Source: Mya arenaria | Taxonomy: Eukaryota > Mollusca > Bivalvia > Myida > Myidae | Reading direction: 5' to 3' | Assembly (NCBI RefSeq): GCF_026914265.1 | Contig: NC_069123.1 | Location: 48,554,949-48,618,948, forward strand | DNA: 64,000 nt | Shown here: one piece after another, positions 1-13,000 of the stretch | Position numbering within the stretch: position 1 is the first letter of the stretch | How the letters are laid out: every line of letters starts with the position of its first letter | The notes under the pieces: model-generated | Seen by the model: only the letters and a program-made list of their open reading frames with translations | The model's database searches: none | Told to the model about the DNA's origin: nothing | Made by a program: the position numbers and the translations under genes

Positions 1-1573
1 TTAAACAAAGTCTGCGATATTTGTATGCCAATTTTGGAAGACATTGTGTTGTTGATAAATAATTCATCATGATTATATTTCGTTTTATTTGTATGCAAGT
101 TTTGGGTATTCAAAACTGTTCAAGCAGCGACAAAAGGTATGCCTTTATGTTAGTCCGATTTAATCAAATTCATGGTTGTAATGTCAAAGAAATAAGTTAT
201 AAAATATTATAACAGGATGGTGAAAGAAATTTATTGATCAAGATCGATGTCGAAATGTTGACGTTCTCTATCCATTAAAATATACCTCCGATGATATCTA
301 TATATAGCTGTGTCAAGTAAGTTCAAAAATGTGTGTGTTCGCAATACCGTCGAAACTGCTGCTTCTCCTAAAAGGTGGACTCGGATAAAAGAAAAAAAGT
401 AGTTTCTCGCAAAATACCCATGCAAGGTTATTTTTTTTGGTATGTTCAACAATGAAAAAATGCTGAAATAAATGCACTCGAATTTACATAAAATTTAACT
501 TCTGTCAGAACTTTGCATTTTTTTACTCCCCCCCCCCCCCTTCTCCTTTATATTTGCTTTTTACTTACGGGTTCTATGACTGATAACTATATAGTTATAT
601 TTAACGTATTCTGCATTGCAATACATTATAAAAGAATATGGGGAAATACGTTTTTTTCCTTACGTTTTCACCAACAATATCAAATATTTTCAAAACTAAA
701 CGAAATATGATCGTCTCATCCGCAGACTTATTCGTCGTTGATCTTTGCTGTTGTTAACGTGTTTTTACCCTCTCGTTCAAAGTATTCTATGAAAACTAAT
801 CGACTGCGAACGGCGTCACTGTTCTCATTGCACGCGTCTCCTCGTGCATGTATAATACCTACCACATGACGTCATTCAGATAAGGCCGTTCATGTACTCA
901 CGTACACGATGCGTTCCACAACTCTCCAATATCTCACATTTGAACATTGATGTTTTGTTTGACAGATTTCAGTACACCGGAACCGAAACACCACAAAACC
1001 GTAAGCTTCAGGAAGTAAGCCGACTGGAGAAAGCTGTATGCCAGTGTAGAAGTAGATGGCAAGTGCAGGGTCTGCTTTGTGTAGGCCTTTGTGCTAGGTG
1101 TGTTGGAGACTGACAATTACAATGTTCTACTAGTACTGGAGTTGCACGCATAATGTTAGGTGATTTACAACAGGAAGATGTTTTTCATATAAGATTCCAA
1201 CACCTATAAAACAATTTAACTACACGTAAGGTATAAACTATATATAACATTATATAAAGAATGCAGTGATTTTTAATAATATATTTTTTTAGATGTTATT
1301 TGATAACTGTTCATGTTTGCTTGTCTTTAAAGCGCACTTTTCACACGCACCTTGCAGTAAGTCATTATATTCGATACTTTGGTGTCACAACAATGAAAAA
1401 GGATGCACATGAGAGTTTATATTGCATTAAAAATAAATAATACCAAATAATATAATTCATGATAATGGTTTAAAACATCAAATCATTATCTTCAATAGTT
1501 CTCCCCTCATTCATAAAATGGCATACATCGTCAATGCGGAATAATATTAAAACGCCAAATGATCGATTCGTTA
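1..1573. other. Intergenic DNA, no gene recognised
   Basis: AT-rich sequence with a poly-C run near 529-540. A 73-codon open frame at 892-1113 follows a plausible acceptor (a 'gacag' near 962-966), but its translation resembles nothing I recognise, and the opposite strand is equally open. I see no supported gene here. Confidence 0.5.
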
Positions 1574-1877
1574 GGCCTAAAAAAAAATACATTTGGTTCG
1601 GGTTACCCGACCCTACCTACGGAATAGGCGCCGACCCTACCGTTTTTATAGTCAGTTTGAAAAAAAAATAATCTCGTTTTTTTTTTTAAATTGCTTTTTA
1701 ATATTAAGTTTTAACCTTAAATGCTTATACAGAAGATAGCTTTAACACCATTCTCCAATGATGAAAATTATTTTCTTATATAAAACCTAATAAAAAAAAA
1801 ATAATAAAAAAAAGCCTACCTACCCTACCTATTTTTTTTAAGGATGTAACCCTAACCAAACATTTTTTTTTTATGCC
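1574..1877. mobile_element. MITE, 304 bp, TTA target duplication
   Basis: The ends form an imperfect terminal inverted repeat: the left end begins GGCCTAAAAA and carries 'tttggttcgggttac', and the right end read in reverse begins GGCATAAAAA and carries 'gtttggttagggttac'. The element is flanked by TTA at 1571-1573 and 1878-1880. Related copies lie at 16575-16914 (TCA flanks) and 21655-21925. There is no coding capacity. A 3 bp TNA duplication fits a PIF/Harbinger-type non-autonomous element, but the superfamily is inferred from the duplication length only. Confidence 0.75.
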
Positions 1878-3997
1878 TTATCATGTAATTTAAAAGGGTT
1901 TCCTATTCTCGAGAAATTGGGTGGAGTTTAGAAATGGTTGGTCAAAGTTTCCCTTTATGAAACCACGGTCGTGACTAGACTAATAGACCGCATTATCATA
2001 CAGCTTAATCAAAGTTCAGTGTTGTTGTCGATTGGCGCCAACGTTACAATGTCAATTGTTAAAAGTACACGGATAACGTTGCCGGCTGACATATTCACAA
2101 ATCTCAGAGCGGTTTTCAGTAATCCGTTCTTGTATTTTGTATGTATACACAGTAGACACTTTTTGATAATTATTCAGTTTAGTATATATACCGACACCTT
2201 AAAATCACATGTAGGTTGTAAACATCGAACTTTTGAAACATCGCATTCTTCTGTTTAATTATATGTACCTCTAACAATAGCCTAGCACGGACATTAATTC
2301 AATTTTTCGAAAAGACGAAGCTTTCAATGTCAAAGCTGAAAATTCACATATATTAAATAAATTGATACCCACGGATAAACATAAGTTTCTTTTAGAATAC
2401 AAGGACACATATATCTTGTAATAGTTGTTTTTGCCTCTGCTTTGAAAAATGTATTTACATGTCAATATCTATCTATGTACTTGTGAAGAGGACTTTTGTT
2501 CTGTACATATTTGAATAGTTTATTCAACCTGCTTCATTACGCATATGTAGTGTTCCATCTTGCCGATCTACAGCAGGTGTCGTAGGCCGAGCAAAATCCG
2601 CTCCATTTTCTGTAGATCTCCAAAATTGAACATAACTTATTACTTATAAGCTGTTTGACCCACTGAATGCTAAATTGTGCACACTATTATTCTACATTTC
2701 ATAGACTGTTGATCCGAGGTTTTTGGTGTAAATCGGTCCGAAATACTTATACCAAACCTACATTGTACGCTCGCTTAATTTTCATTTTGAAAATGAAAAA
2801 TGAAATATTTCTCCAAAATGGACAGATCAAATGTCTTAAAACTCTCAGGATATCTGAGTTTAGTTATTCGACTACAATTTAATGATTTAAACTTGATTTA
2901 TTTTATTCAAAATTTTGACTTTGCGTCGAAACCAAAAGTTTCGTTTAAAAAATTGAGTTTTAATATGTACTTGAACATAATCAGTTGTGATATAAAAAAA
3001 TAACATATTTTTCGAATGTCATTGAATAATAAAATCAATTAGAGAAACCTTGGTTCTGCCGTATGTGAAACTCTAATATTGGGTTATTTATGTCTGCTAA
3101 TGTGTTAATGTGAGTGTCACAGTTGTACATGTTTTTTGTTAGAAATAAAAGTTATGTTAGTCCTTTCCGGCGTTGTTTTTTCCATCTCAAAACTCCTTCC
3201 ATGCTCGACATCAAAGGCTCCACGGAATATCCCACTAACTTGGCTGCATCAGTATGGCATCTGTCTCAACTTCTCGATACGTATGAGTAGTTAAATCCCC
3301 CAAATGCCATTGATCCGTCCAGTTTTGTAATTATATACATGACAGCCAGTGACCAACATACTGTTTTCATTGTAGGTCGAACACACACGAGATTGCATTT
3401 CAATTATTTGTGACCCCAGTATCTAGATCAATGTCACTGTTACTGTTGAATGTTTGCAATTCAATCATTGCAATGTACACCTCCATAAGTAATGGTGAGA
3501 AAATCGTTCAAGAAAATAGTTATTTAAACTGTAACATATTGTTCAGGTGAATAAAATCACACTTACAGTATAAGTAAAGTATTCATGTAAGAATTCCTAA
3601 CTTAGGTAGGAGTTTCAAAGTATATTGGTATTGTTATAACTAATAAGTTAGGGTCACAACACTGTTGAATAACCGACGACGTCCAATTTGTGTTTTAGGA
3701 ACAAGGCCCTCATTTCTCAATTTTCTTACACGTAGGTCTTTTAAAACAGGATTAAGCTAAGCTCATGTAGTTTTTTTCGTTTTGTTTGTGTTTTATTCTC
3801 ATTTTGAAGAAATGAAGAGATTTTCAAAGAAGACCAATTTTATGATTATCCAACATACTAGTTTTTAGTTCATACAATCATATAAAAGTAATTTGGACCA
3901 CTGAAATTAGAGAATTAGGCTCAAAATGTTTCAAGAAATTGGTGCCAGTGCATCAAATCAGACTGACCCCAACATAAAATGCTATGTGATTTTCAAC
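1878..3997. other. Intergenic DNA, no gene recognised
   Basis: Short open frames occur on both strands (for example 1938-2258 plus), but none has recognisable protein similarity or convincing splice context. This is the sequence downstream of the NOL11 stop codon. A second possible NOL11 polyadenylation hexamer (minus strand) lies near 3792-3797. Confidence 0.5.
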
Positions 3998-4003
3998 TTT
4001 ATT
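3998..4003 (-). promoter_or_regulatory. Poly(A) signal of NOL11, overlapping the stop codon
   Basis: On the minus strand the reading frame ends TGAATAAAG, so the AATAAA hexamer shares the last base of the TGA stop. If this signal is used, the NOL11 3' UTR is only about 15-30 nt. A further AATAAA about 200 nt downstream could serve instead. Confidence 0.6.
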
Positions 4004-7000
4004 CAGTAGATCTGGAGCACTTCAATACAATAATGTCCAATATTTTTCTCTTGTGGGAGGGAGCGCTTTGCCTTCATTTGCTCTAACAGCGCCTCCAACA
4101 CCACAAGGCCATCAAAAAACAGCACCTGAAGAACACATGCAAAATCCTTTAAATACAGGATCGATACGCTCAATAATCTGCATACACAATTTAGTAGGTC
4201 ACCAAAGCACATCATGTGAAACAGACCAATATAGTCATCAAACATAGCTCATGTAATAGCCATACCAGAGGGTCATGGTGGCCCTAATGTCGATTACTGG
4301 CATTCTGGCTGAATAAGACTAATAAGCCATAAACTGTTGCACTTGGGTGACAGATAAAAGGTTATTTAGAAAAATTGACAAACATTTTTGCCAAGTTTTA
4401 TGACGATCCAAGCAGAAAGACAACTTCTATTGCAAAAATAAAGTTGTTCATAATCTTGTCTTTAGATTTGGCACATTATGCCTTGCTGAGATAAAATTAA
4501 TAGTCTTAACCCGGTAACGCTCCTGAAGCAGAAACCTGAAGTGCAACATGTCCTTAGTGATTCAATATGGTAAGGTTGTTACCTGTTTTGTAATGATGGA
4601 CTTGAGCTTCAAAATGGTAACATGACAGTCGGGTGAGAGTACAAACTGGGTGATGTGAGCGTCCAGCACCAGGCACAGCCAGTCTACCACCTGTAACAGA
4701 TGATGCAGGCAGTTGGATGTACAATGGGTTTTACCATGCATCTACACTATAGCCTATATTGTGTACATGTCATTCTAATATCAGCATATTTTTCAAGCAA
4801 CAGTTATCAGTATCCAGTTTCTGCAGGTGACGGTTTTTCTATTGCTAAGCAACCAAAATGATGTAATTTTAACTCAATAAAACAGGCGCACTCACCATAG
4901 CCAGAGTGAGGGGAGAGTGTGCACGGTCAGAAATTACAGACTGGTTCTCCAACAGCCAACACAGGTACTTCAACAACAACTGGAGTATAAAGTATGGCTT
5001 CATTCAATAATTATCATTTATGGTCCATTAAAGTAGTCTCCAACCAAGACGGAATTGTTATAAAGAATGTTTTAACTTTTCAACACTTCAGAATTATACA
5101 TACTACGAGTCTACGTCTACAAATCTGATGAATACAGTAGCAAATTGGCAATCGTTTGTAAAGCCTTAAACAAAATTTGTGTTTCATACATACCAATGCA
5201 TCCTTAAAACTTATGTTTCGAAGGCATTCCAACAAAAACACATCACTGTAGGACATACATAAAACCCTGTTTCTGAAATATGGTTAAGAAAAAATAATTC
5301 CCACATAATAAAGAACAATTTGAAAAGAAAATCTATGAATTGATATAAAATTATAAATCAACGAACCACAATGTAACAGGCAGTGAACCAGTGCAATCTG
5401 TAAATGTATGGGTGTTTGGCAGGATAAAGAGCCCTATGCTTCAGTAGTTAGTTCCACATGTTATGTAGTCACTGACAGCGGCAGATATATTTTATTTCTA
5501 TGTGAAGTCAATTGGAAGACCATAGACATTGCACTTGATTCCAAATTCACTCGGTAATTTAGAGCGGAGCAAGTGTTTCAAAACCTTGAAATACTAAGTT
5601 TACTTGCAAACAGGGTATGAATATTTGTTAGGCACTAGTACAATTCATTGAGATCATGTGTGAAACAAATCGTCACAGTCGGTCTTGAACTGTGGAAAAA
5701 GGTCGCTCCACAAACTCCCAGAGAGCCAAACTCTTGAACAATTTGGCCACAATTAAGGAAACATGTGTAAGGCTCTTGAATATTTCATGGTGATCAAGTG
5801 TGAAAACTGTCCCTATTAAACTGTGGAAGAAAGTTGGTCCACAAATTCCAATATAGCCATAAGCACCAACTATAAGTTCAAGGAAACATTCTTTTGCCGC
5901 AATAAAACAAACCGACCAACCAACTTAATGGTGACTAATACCGTACCTTTGTTTGCAGGGGTATAGTAAGTTATGAAGAAAGTTATGCATTTTCTTTTCA
6001 AAGAAAATACTTCTAGCGACATTGACTGACAAACATTTACTATCAATCAAGGATACACCAGGTAAGTTCTGTTTTTCTTGATGGGGTACTTTGCCCTCCA
6101 TCTCTTGTACTTGGTGTCAGCCACAACAATACTGTCCTGCTCACCCGTCCCCTCATCTCCCTCCCCATCTATCTCCGGCTCATGTTCATCACTCTCCTCA
6201 TTATCTGACACATCATTCTCATCACTGTCATCAACATTCTCATCTATTCTCTCTACATTCTGTTCAGAGTCCATTTTGTTGTCCAAATCCTCTGTATCAA
6301 CACCATTTCCCGCGTCAGAGGTTATAAAACGAGGTATCTTCTCATCATTAACTCTAAAAATATATACACATATAAATGTATTTAAAAGTAAACAAAACAA
6401 ACTTACAAATATTCTAACAAAATTGTAATCCTTACAAGAGTTTAATTCAAGTTATGTTCAACATGAAACACTTCTTTTGAAAGCTATTAATTATATCCTT
6501 TTAAGAATCAGACAAAATATTTAAAGGACACACAGATGCTCCATCTCGTAAAGCAGTTCATGGAATACATCCTAGGTAATTGAATGTTCATGTGTACATG
6601 TAAGGGTATGTAAAATATATGACTGTTATGGTAATCTTTGTTCCTGGCCTACTTACTGTAGGAAGAATGTGAGAGCCTGACAGAGGCACCTCTCTGGTAC
6701 ATTGTTGAGGGACATGAGAGCCCGGTACACAAGCGATACTTCACTCCTTCCCGCCAGACACTCAAATAACGCAGGCAAAACACTGAAATTTGCACACAGA
6801 ATGAGATACATTTCATGGCAACATTCATGGATTACAAAGTGCTATCAGAGAATCAACAATTTAAAAAGTGAAGTAACTAAAGATTTCCGTAGGATAAGGA
6901 AAAGGCATACAAAAAATGCCATACCAGTACATTGTGATGGGTATTTTAAGTGGAAAAAGCATTTGTCACAATTTGAAATAATGTAATTGCATATACATTT

Positions 7001-10000
7001 TTTTTACAAATAATCAAACCTTGATACTTTATGGTAACTTTACCTGATTGGAATAAAGTTATTTGCAATGAGTTGCTCCAATTCTTGGTTTGCCCAGAAT
7101 TTCTTTTCTCCCAGAATCCTCTGCACCAGCTGGGTCATGTGATTACTCATCAACCAATGGTGATTCTCTGCTTTCTTAAGGTCCAAAACTAGTGACGAAA
7201 ATGCTTTTTTGAACTGCTGGTAGTCCTGAAATGTAACACAGTTTTATATTCATGCAGCCAACTGTATAAAACTGGTTTAGAAATAATTATTTGATAAAAA
7301 ATCCCCAATCAATACACAGTTTTGGCTAACCTGAACCAATCCAAAGATTGAAAACTTCACTTTAAACTTTAAAGACAGACATTTATCAAGCATGTAACCA
7401 TTACAGTTGTGATTAAACGACCAACTTGTACTTACTGATGATTTGTTAATTGCCTTCTGGAACTTCTCAAGTAATTTGTCAGGATTCTTAGTCACATGCT
7501 CTTTCTGAGGCTAAACATAAAGTTGGACATTAAAATAACAAAGAAAATACAACAGAGAGAAATATTAAAGTGTTATATTTTACTTAAAAATCATAAAATA
7601 CATGTAATCCATTCTAAGTTTAATTAAAGCTATCACTGGATGTGATAAGTACTCCCAGCAAACCACAATATTGTATTAAGAAGTTACTCTGGGAGTGATG
7701 TATGCTCCTTGAATGATCTATGTTAGTGGGAAGGTATCAATTAAGTTCATTGTAAAAAGAACTTAGACCTATAATATACTGTGAAATCATTTATATTCGT
7801 TGGCATGAAATTTCGTGGTTTGCCGAAAAATTACAATTTCGTGGGTACTTGAATTCGTGGTTTTTCGTTTTTGAAAAAAAATATAATCGAATTGCGATTG
7901 TCCTAGATCGACTGCATTCCACGGGCTGGCCCGTGATTTCCGCTGTTTACGTCACTCGATTTATGACACTCGCTAAAGAGGTACGACATGCCAATTAGTG
8001 CGTATATCCATGTCAATTATCGATTTAATTGGAAATTAAGGTCATAAAAGAAGATGTACCCTGATCCTTAATACAAATAGACGAAGCCATTGAATGCCAA
8101 TTAAGAATTTTGCAAACTGTAAAAACACCGAGAAGGTCCGTATATTTGAGTAAACAATCCCTAAAGATAGCTGATGTTTACAAATTCAATTACTTTTGAA
8201 TATCATCTCATTTCAATATTTATTTACACGTTTTGTTTATTATTAGTATATTGAACGCTTTGTTTTGTACATTGTCACATTGGGTGCTCAGTAACCTCTA
8301 ATGTAATCGATTAATTATTTCATTAAAGAAATAAAATCGAGAACCGACACTCATCACTAACATTTTGTAAACCTGGAGATTTTAATGAACAGCACATGTT
8401 AAGGCACGTGCTTTTGTCATTTATTTCATAAAAACACATTAAAATGATTTGGTTTATTATTTGTTAAAGGCTGATATGATATATTAACAAAACAATGATA
8501 GTAAGATATACAGTTAGACGGATATTTACGATGTGTACTGCGGCCTCCATAACAAATAAACTAGAGTATGTACATAACATGGCAATTGAAAAAGGGAATA
8601 AAGGGTCAATATTTCGTGGGATCTTGAATTCGTGGATCATCCAACCCACGAAAACCACGAACATTAATGCCCCACGAACATTAATGATTTCACAGTATGT
8701 GAAATAAGGCATTTTTAATACCATTGCACAATATGCAACTGAGTTGACTGTTACTGTAATTATGGGTCATGTATTGACTATTTAGTACAATCTGGTGGGA
8801 CAAGGTGATGTAGCTCCCACCACTAAATGGTGGGGGTATTACAACAGTGTGTGAATTCAGTAGTGAATATAAAACCCCTAAAGTTGCCATCTCTCCCAGC
8901 CCATTAATATAATGCTTATCAATCAGCATATAGGTTCACCTTTATGTTGGGTTCCCAGTGTAGGTGTGCCGGGACGGTGTGTGTGTCTGTATGTTCCCCG
9001 GCCCCAGTCTGTCCCAGCAGGCTGGCGAGGGTTGAGGGCTCACACTGGTACTGGTATACATACAGGGTCGTATGGCAGGGCACAAACAGGCGGTCTCCCA
9101 CATGCACCAACTAAGGAAAAGAGCAAATGTGCATTCTTACATAGAAATGCTTTAATTAAGCAACTCAAAAAGTGTTATATTACAGTAACTATAGATGTTC
9201 TATGCATTTGATTTATATTTTAGGTTAGATGTATATTTAATGGGTACATGTCATTAACATATGCACAAGTTTGACTTGAATAAAATACTGTTCAAATCTT
9301 ACAATCAGCATATAATTCTTACTAGAATTTCTGAAAGTTACTCTGAGAAAATATGTATTATTTCACTAGAATTTTAATTCAATAATTTTTAGCAGTTGAT
9401 CACTTGAACCTGTTTTATTGAGCAAAGGTAACTGGGGCATTTATTTAACATCATAAAATGATGATAATGCACCTTTGGTTTACACTGTGGTCTTTCTGCG
9501 AAAGGTTGGAAGGATTTCTGGAGTCCATACTTCATGTCAATGATGCATATACCATCTGAAATACATGTCAATTGTCAACAATGCATATACCATCTGAAAT
9601 ACATGTCAATTGTCAACAATGCATATACCATCTGAAATACATGTCAATTGTCAATAATGCATATACCATCTGAAATACATGTCAATTGTCAACAATGCAT
9701 ATACCATCTGAAATACATGTCAATTGTCAACGATGCATATACCATCTGAAATACATGTCAATTGTCAACGATGCATATACCATCTGAAATACATGTCAAC
9801 GATGTACATTTCATCTGAAATACAACACACAGACGTACTTTATGTCAACGATGCATGTACTGTAAAGTCATATTTATTTGTCGGTAAAAATTTGTGTATT
9901 TTTTCGGAACATTTTTGTGACCATTTCAATATATGTTTTAACAAACATGAACAAAAATAGAAATTCTCACAGATTAAATTGTCAATGATATATACAAATC

Positions 10001-13000
10001 CCCTCTACAGAATGTGACAAATAGGTCTGCATTAAAATTTAACAAAAGCACCATGGAGTGAACATCAACATATTTGTCTGTTAATGTTTTTCAGTCACAC
10101 AAGGGGCATTACTTAATGTCAAGGTTAAAGTTTGGGCAAGTCGCTGAGGATCCCTATGACTGTTGAATTGATATCCTTTGTCTGATTCAAACTAAGTAAT
10201 GACCTTTACCACACTTGTTTCAAAAGAAATCCCAAGCTAGCTCTTCACATAAGCTACCTACACACAAATCAATGCTATTCACTTTTCATCAATCCTTACA
10301 TAATGCCTTGGGCAGAAACCGTTTTTCCTAACAGTGACCTTGACCTAATCCCCCTCAAAAGCAAGCTTGCTCTCCACATAAGCAACCTACACATTAAGTT
10401 TATTCTCAATGTATTCATCAATCTTAAGGTTTGGGAGGAAACCATTTTTCTATTTTTAAGTAACAGTAACCTTGACTCCATCCCTCTCAAAAGCAATCCC
10501 AAGCTAGTTCTACATATAAGCTACCTACACACAAATCAATCCTAACCTAATCCTAACCATGCTTCTATATGAAGTAGAAGTGACCTTGACTAGCTAGCTA
10601 GCTCACATATTTAAAGCTACCTACATACCAACTTTTATTGCTTACTTAGGTTATTGGGCTGAAACCATCTTTCTATATTTAGTCACAGTGACCATGACCC
10701 CGGCCCCTCAAAAGCAACATGAAGCTACCTACACACCAACTTTAATCACTATCCATCTATTCTTACTTAAGTAATTGAGCAGAAACATTTTTTTCTATTT
10801 CAAGTAACAGTGACCTTTGCCCAATCCCCATTACTATCCATCAATTGTTACTTCAGTTATTTGGAGGAAACCTTTTTTTATTTTTAGTAACAGTGACCTT
10901 GACCTTGACAATGGCCCCCTCAAAAGCATTCCCAAGCTAGTTCATTACATATGCGACTTTCCCACAAACTTTTATCACTATAAAATGATTCTAATGGAAT
11001 TTATGGTCAGAAACAATTTTCTATCTTAAGTACCACCAGTGACCTTGACTATGACCCCCTTAAAAGCAGACACAAGCTATCTCTTTCCATAAGCTACCTA
11101 CACGCAAACTTTCATAACTATCCATCAATTCTTCCTCAAGTTATTAAGCTGAAATAATTTTTCTGTTTTTAGTGATCTTGATCCTGACCACACACCCCTC
11201 AAAAGGCGACCAAAGCTAGCTCTTCCCATAAACCACATACACACCAACAATCATTATTATCCACACATCCATACATAAGTTGGACAAAACTCATTTATTT
11301 TTATTTTTGATAAACATTCAATCTAAGTCATGATCCCCGCAACCTCGAAAGCAATCCAAACCTAGCTCTTCACATAACACAACAACCTTCATAAATGTCC
11401 ATCAATGCTTGTCATTTTGCAGATATCAATTTTTGACGCCTGCCCGCCCAACAACATGCCCATTCTAATAGCCTGGTATTGTTGAAAAACTGTTTAAAAG
11501 ATAGACAGAAGGACAGACAACACCAAAACAATATCCACCTCCTGAAAGGCAGGGGATAACAAGGCTTTGCCATGAGCTATGACTCTTTTCTATATTATAA
11601 CAGACAAACTAACAATAAATTCAAATGTGTGATAAATCAACAACGTAATTTTCTCACTTACATTTCCCATCTTTCTGGACGCCGGCAACAGCAATGTGAA
11701 AGTCATTTAAGGTTACCATGGCAACCTCCCCTTGGCAACCATGCACTGTGTGGGACAGACTGCCTTGAGTGATAGTTCCGACCCCCACTGAGACTGTAGT
11801 TAGCTGGCCGCCAGACCCTGAACACGAGGTATACATATCAGATATTGAACCAGTATGACAATATTAGAATTTAATATTAAAGTAATACATTCCCCTTTTC
11901 TTTTAAAGCGGCACTCTCACAGATAGAACGTTTAGACAGCTCTTTTATTTTTTGCCCTGGAACGAGCCAATTTTTGCGAAAATCCATGGAAAACAGTTAT
12001 ATAAGACTGTTAAAAAAAATAGGTTGCAGATTTTTAAATTTAAGTGCAAAAATTGATGTTTTATGCATTTTTCATAAACATTAATTTTCGAACGGAAATA
12101 TGAAAATCTGCTAACTGATCTTTTGTCAGCGGTCTTATATCATTGGTTTGCAGATATTTACGCAAAAAAATGCTCTTTCCAAGACAAAAATAAACAAAGT
12201 TGTAAAAATGGTAAATCTGTGAGAGTGCAGCTATTTTAACGCAATATTATTGAGAAAAAAAATGGTACACACAGAACACCAACACTCAGCTGTTTTGTTC
12301 CAACAAGAGGCTTAACTCAACAATGATCAAATCATGGATTATGAACCTTGCTACACATTTACATATGGTCATTAGTAACATGTGTACACAGTTTCATATG
12401 ATTTCAGATTTTCTGAAGGGTTTGAGGTATGAACGTTTTTGTATACTGCCACAGCAGACGACACCCAGGATAACAACATTCTGATGACTAGGAGCATATA
12501 AATTACTATAAATCGAGCGCTTTGAACCTTCCTACAGATGTGCATATTGTCAGAAGTAACATTTGTACTAAGTTTCATATAAATGTCATGAGCAGTCATT
12601 GAGTTATGACCAAACTTTCAAAGGGCATAATTCAACAATAAGTATTGCCCCTGGGCCTTGCTACACATGTGTGTTTTGTCAGAGGTTACATTTGTACAAA
12701 GTTTCATATATGAATATCAGTTTTTTAGTTACAGCCATAGTTTAAGTTTTTGCTTGCCGACGCAACAACAAAGCCATGACAATACCATTACTTTTTTCAT
12801 TAAAACCCCCCAGATAAACTAATAAAAAATGGTAATTTCAAGACGTTTATATTATATTTCAGAAGAAAGTTAAAAAAGATTGAAATAAAACCAAGTAACC
12901 ACATTCATCTTGTTTATAAATAGTGTCCCTTATGCCACAGCAAACAAGAGCTGTCACAGAGACAGCGCGCTCGACTATTCCGCCGCTTTTCAGTGTAAGG

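Noticed and set aside
892-1113. Possible exon or small gene
   Set aside because: A plausible acceptor precedes it, but there is no recognisable similarity, the reverse strand is equally open, and no partner exon was found.
6078-6428. 116-codon Ser/Pro-rich plus-strand frame
   Set aside because: It is antisense to the acidic NOL11 exon 12; the composition is the mirror of GAT/GAG-rich codons.
9542-9830. CRISPR-like array of short repeats
   Set aside because: Units are directly contiguous 38 bp minisatellite repeats with no unique spacers, in an animal intron.
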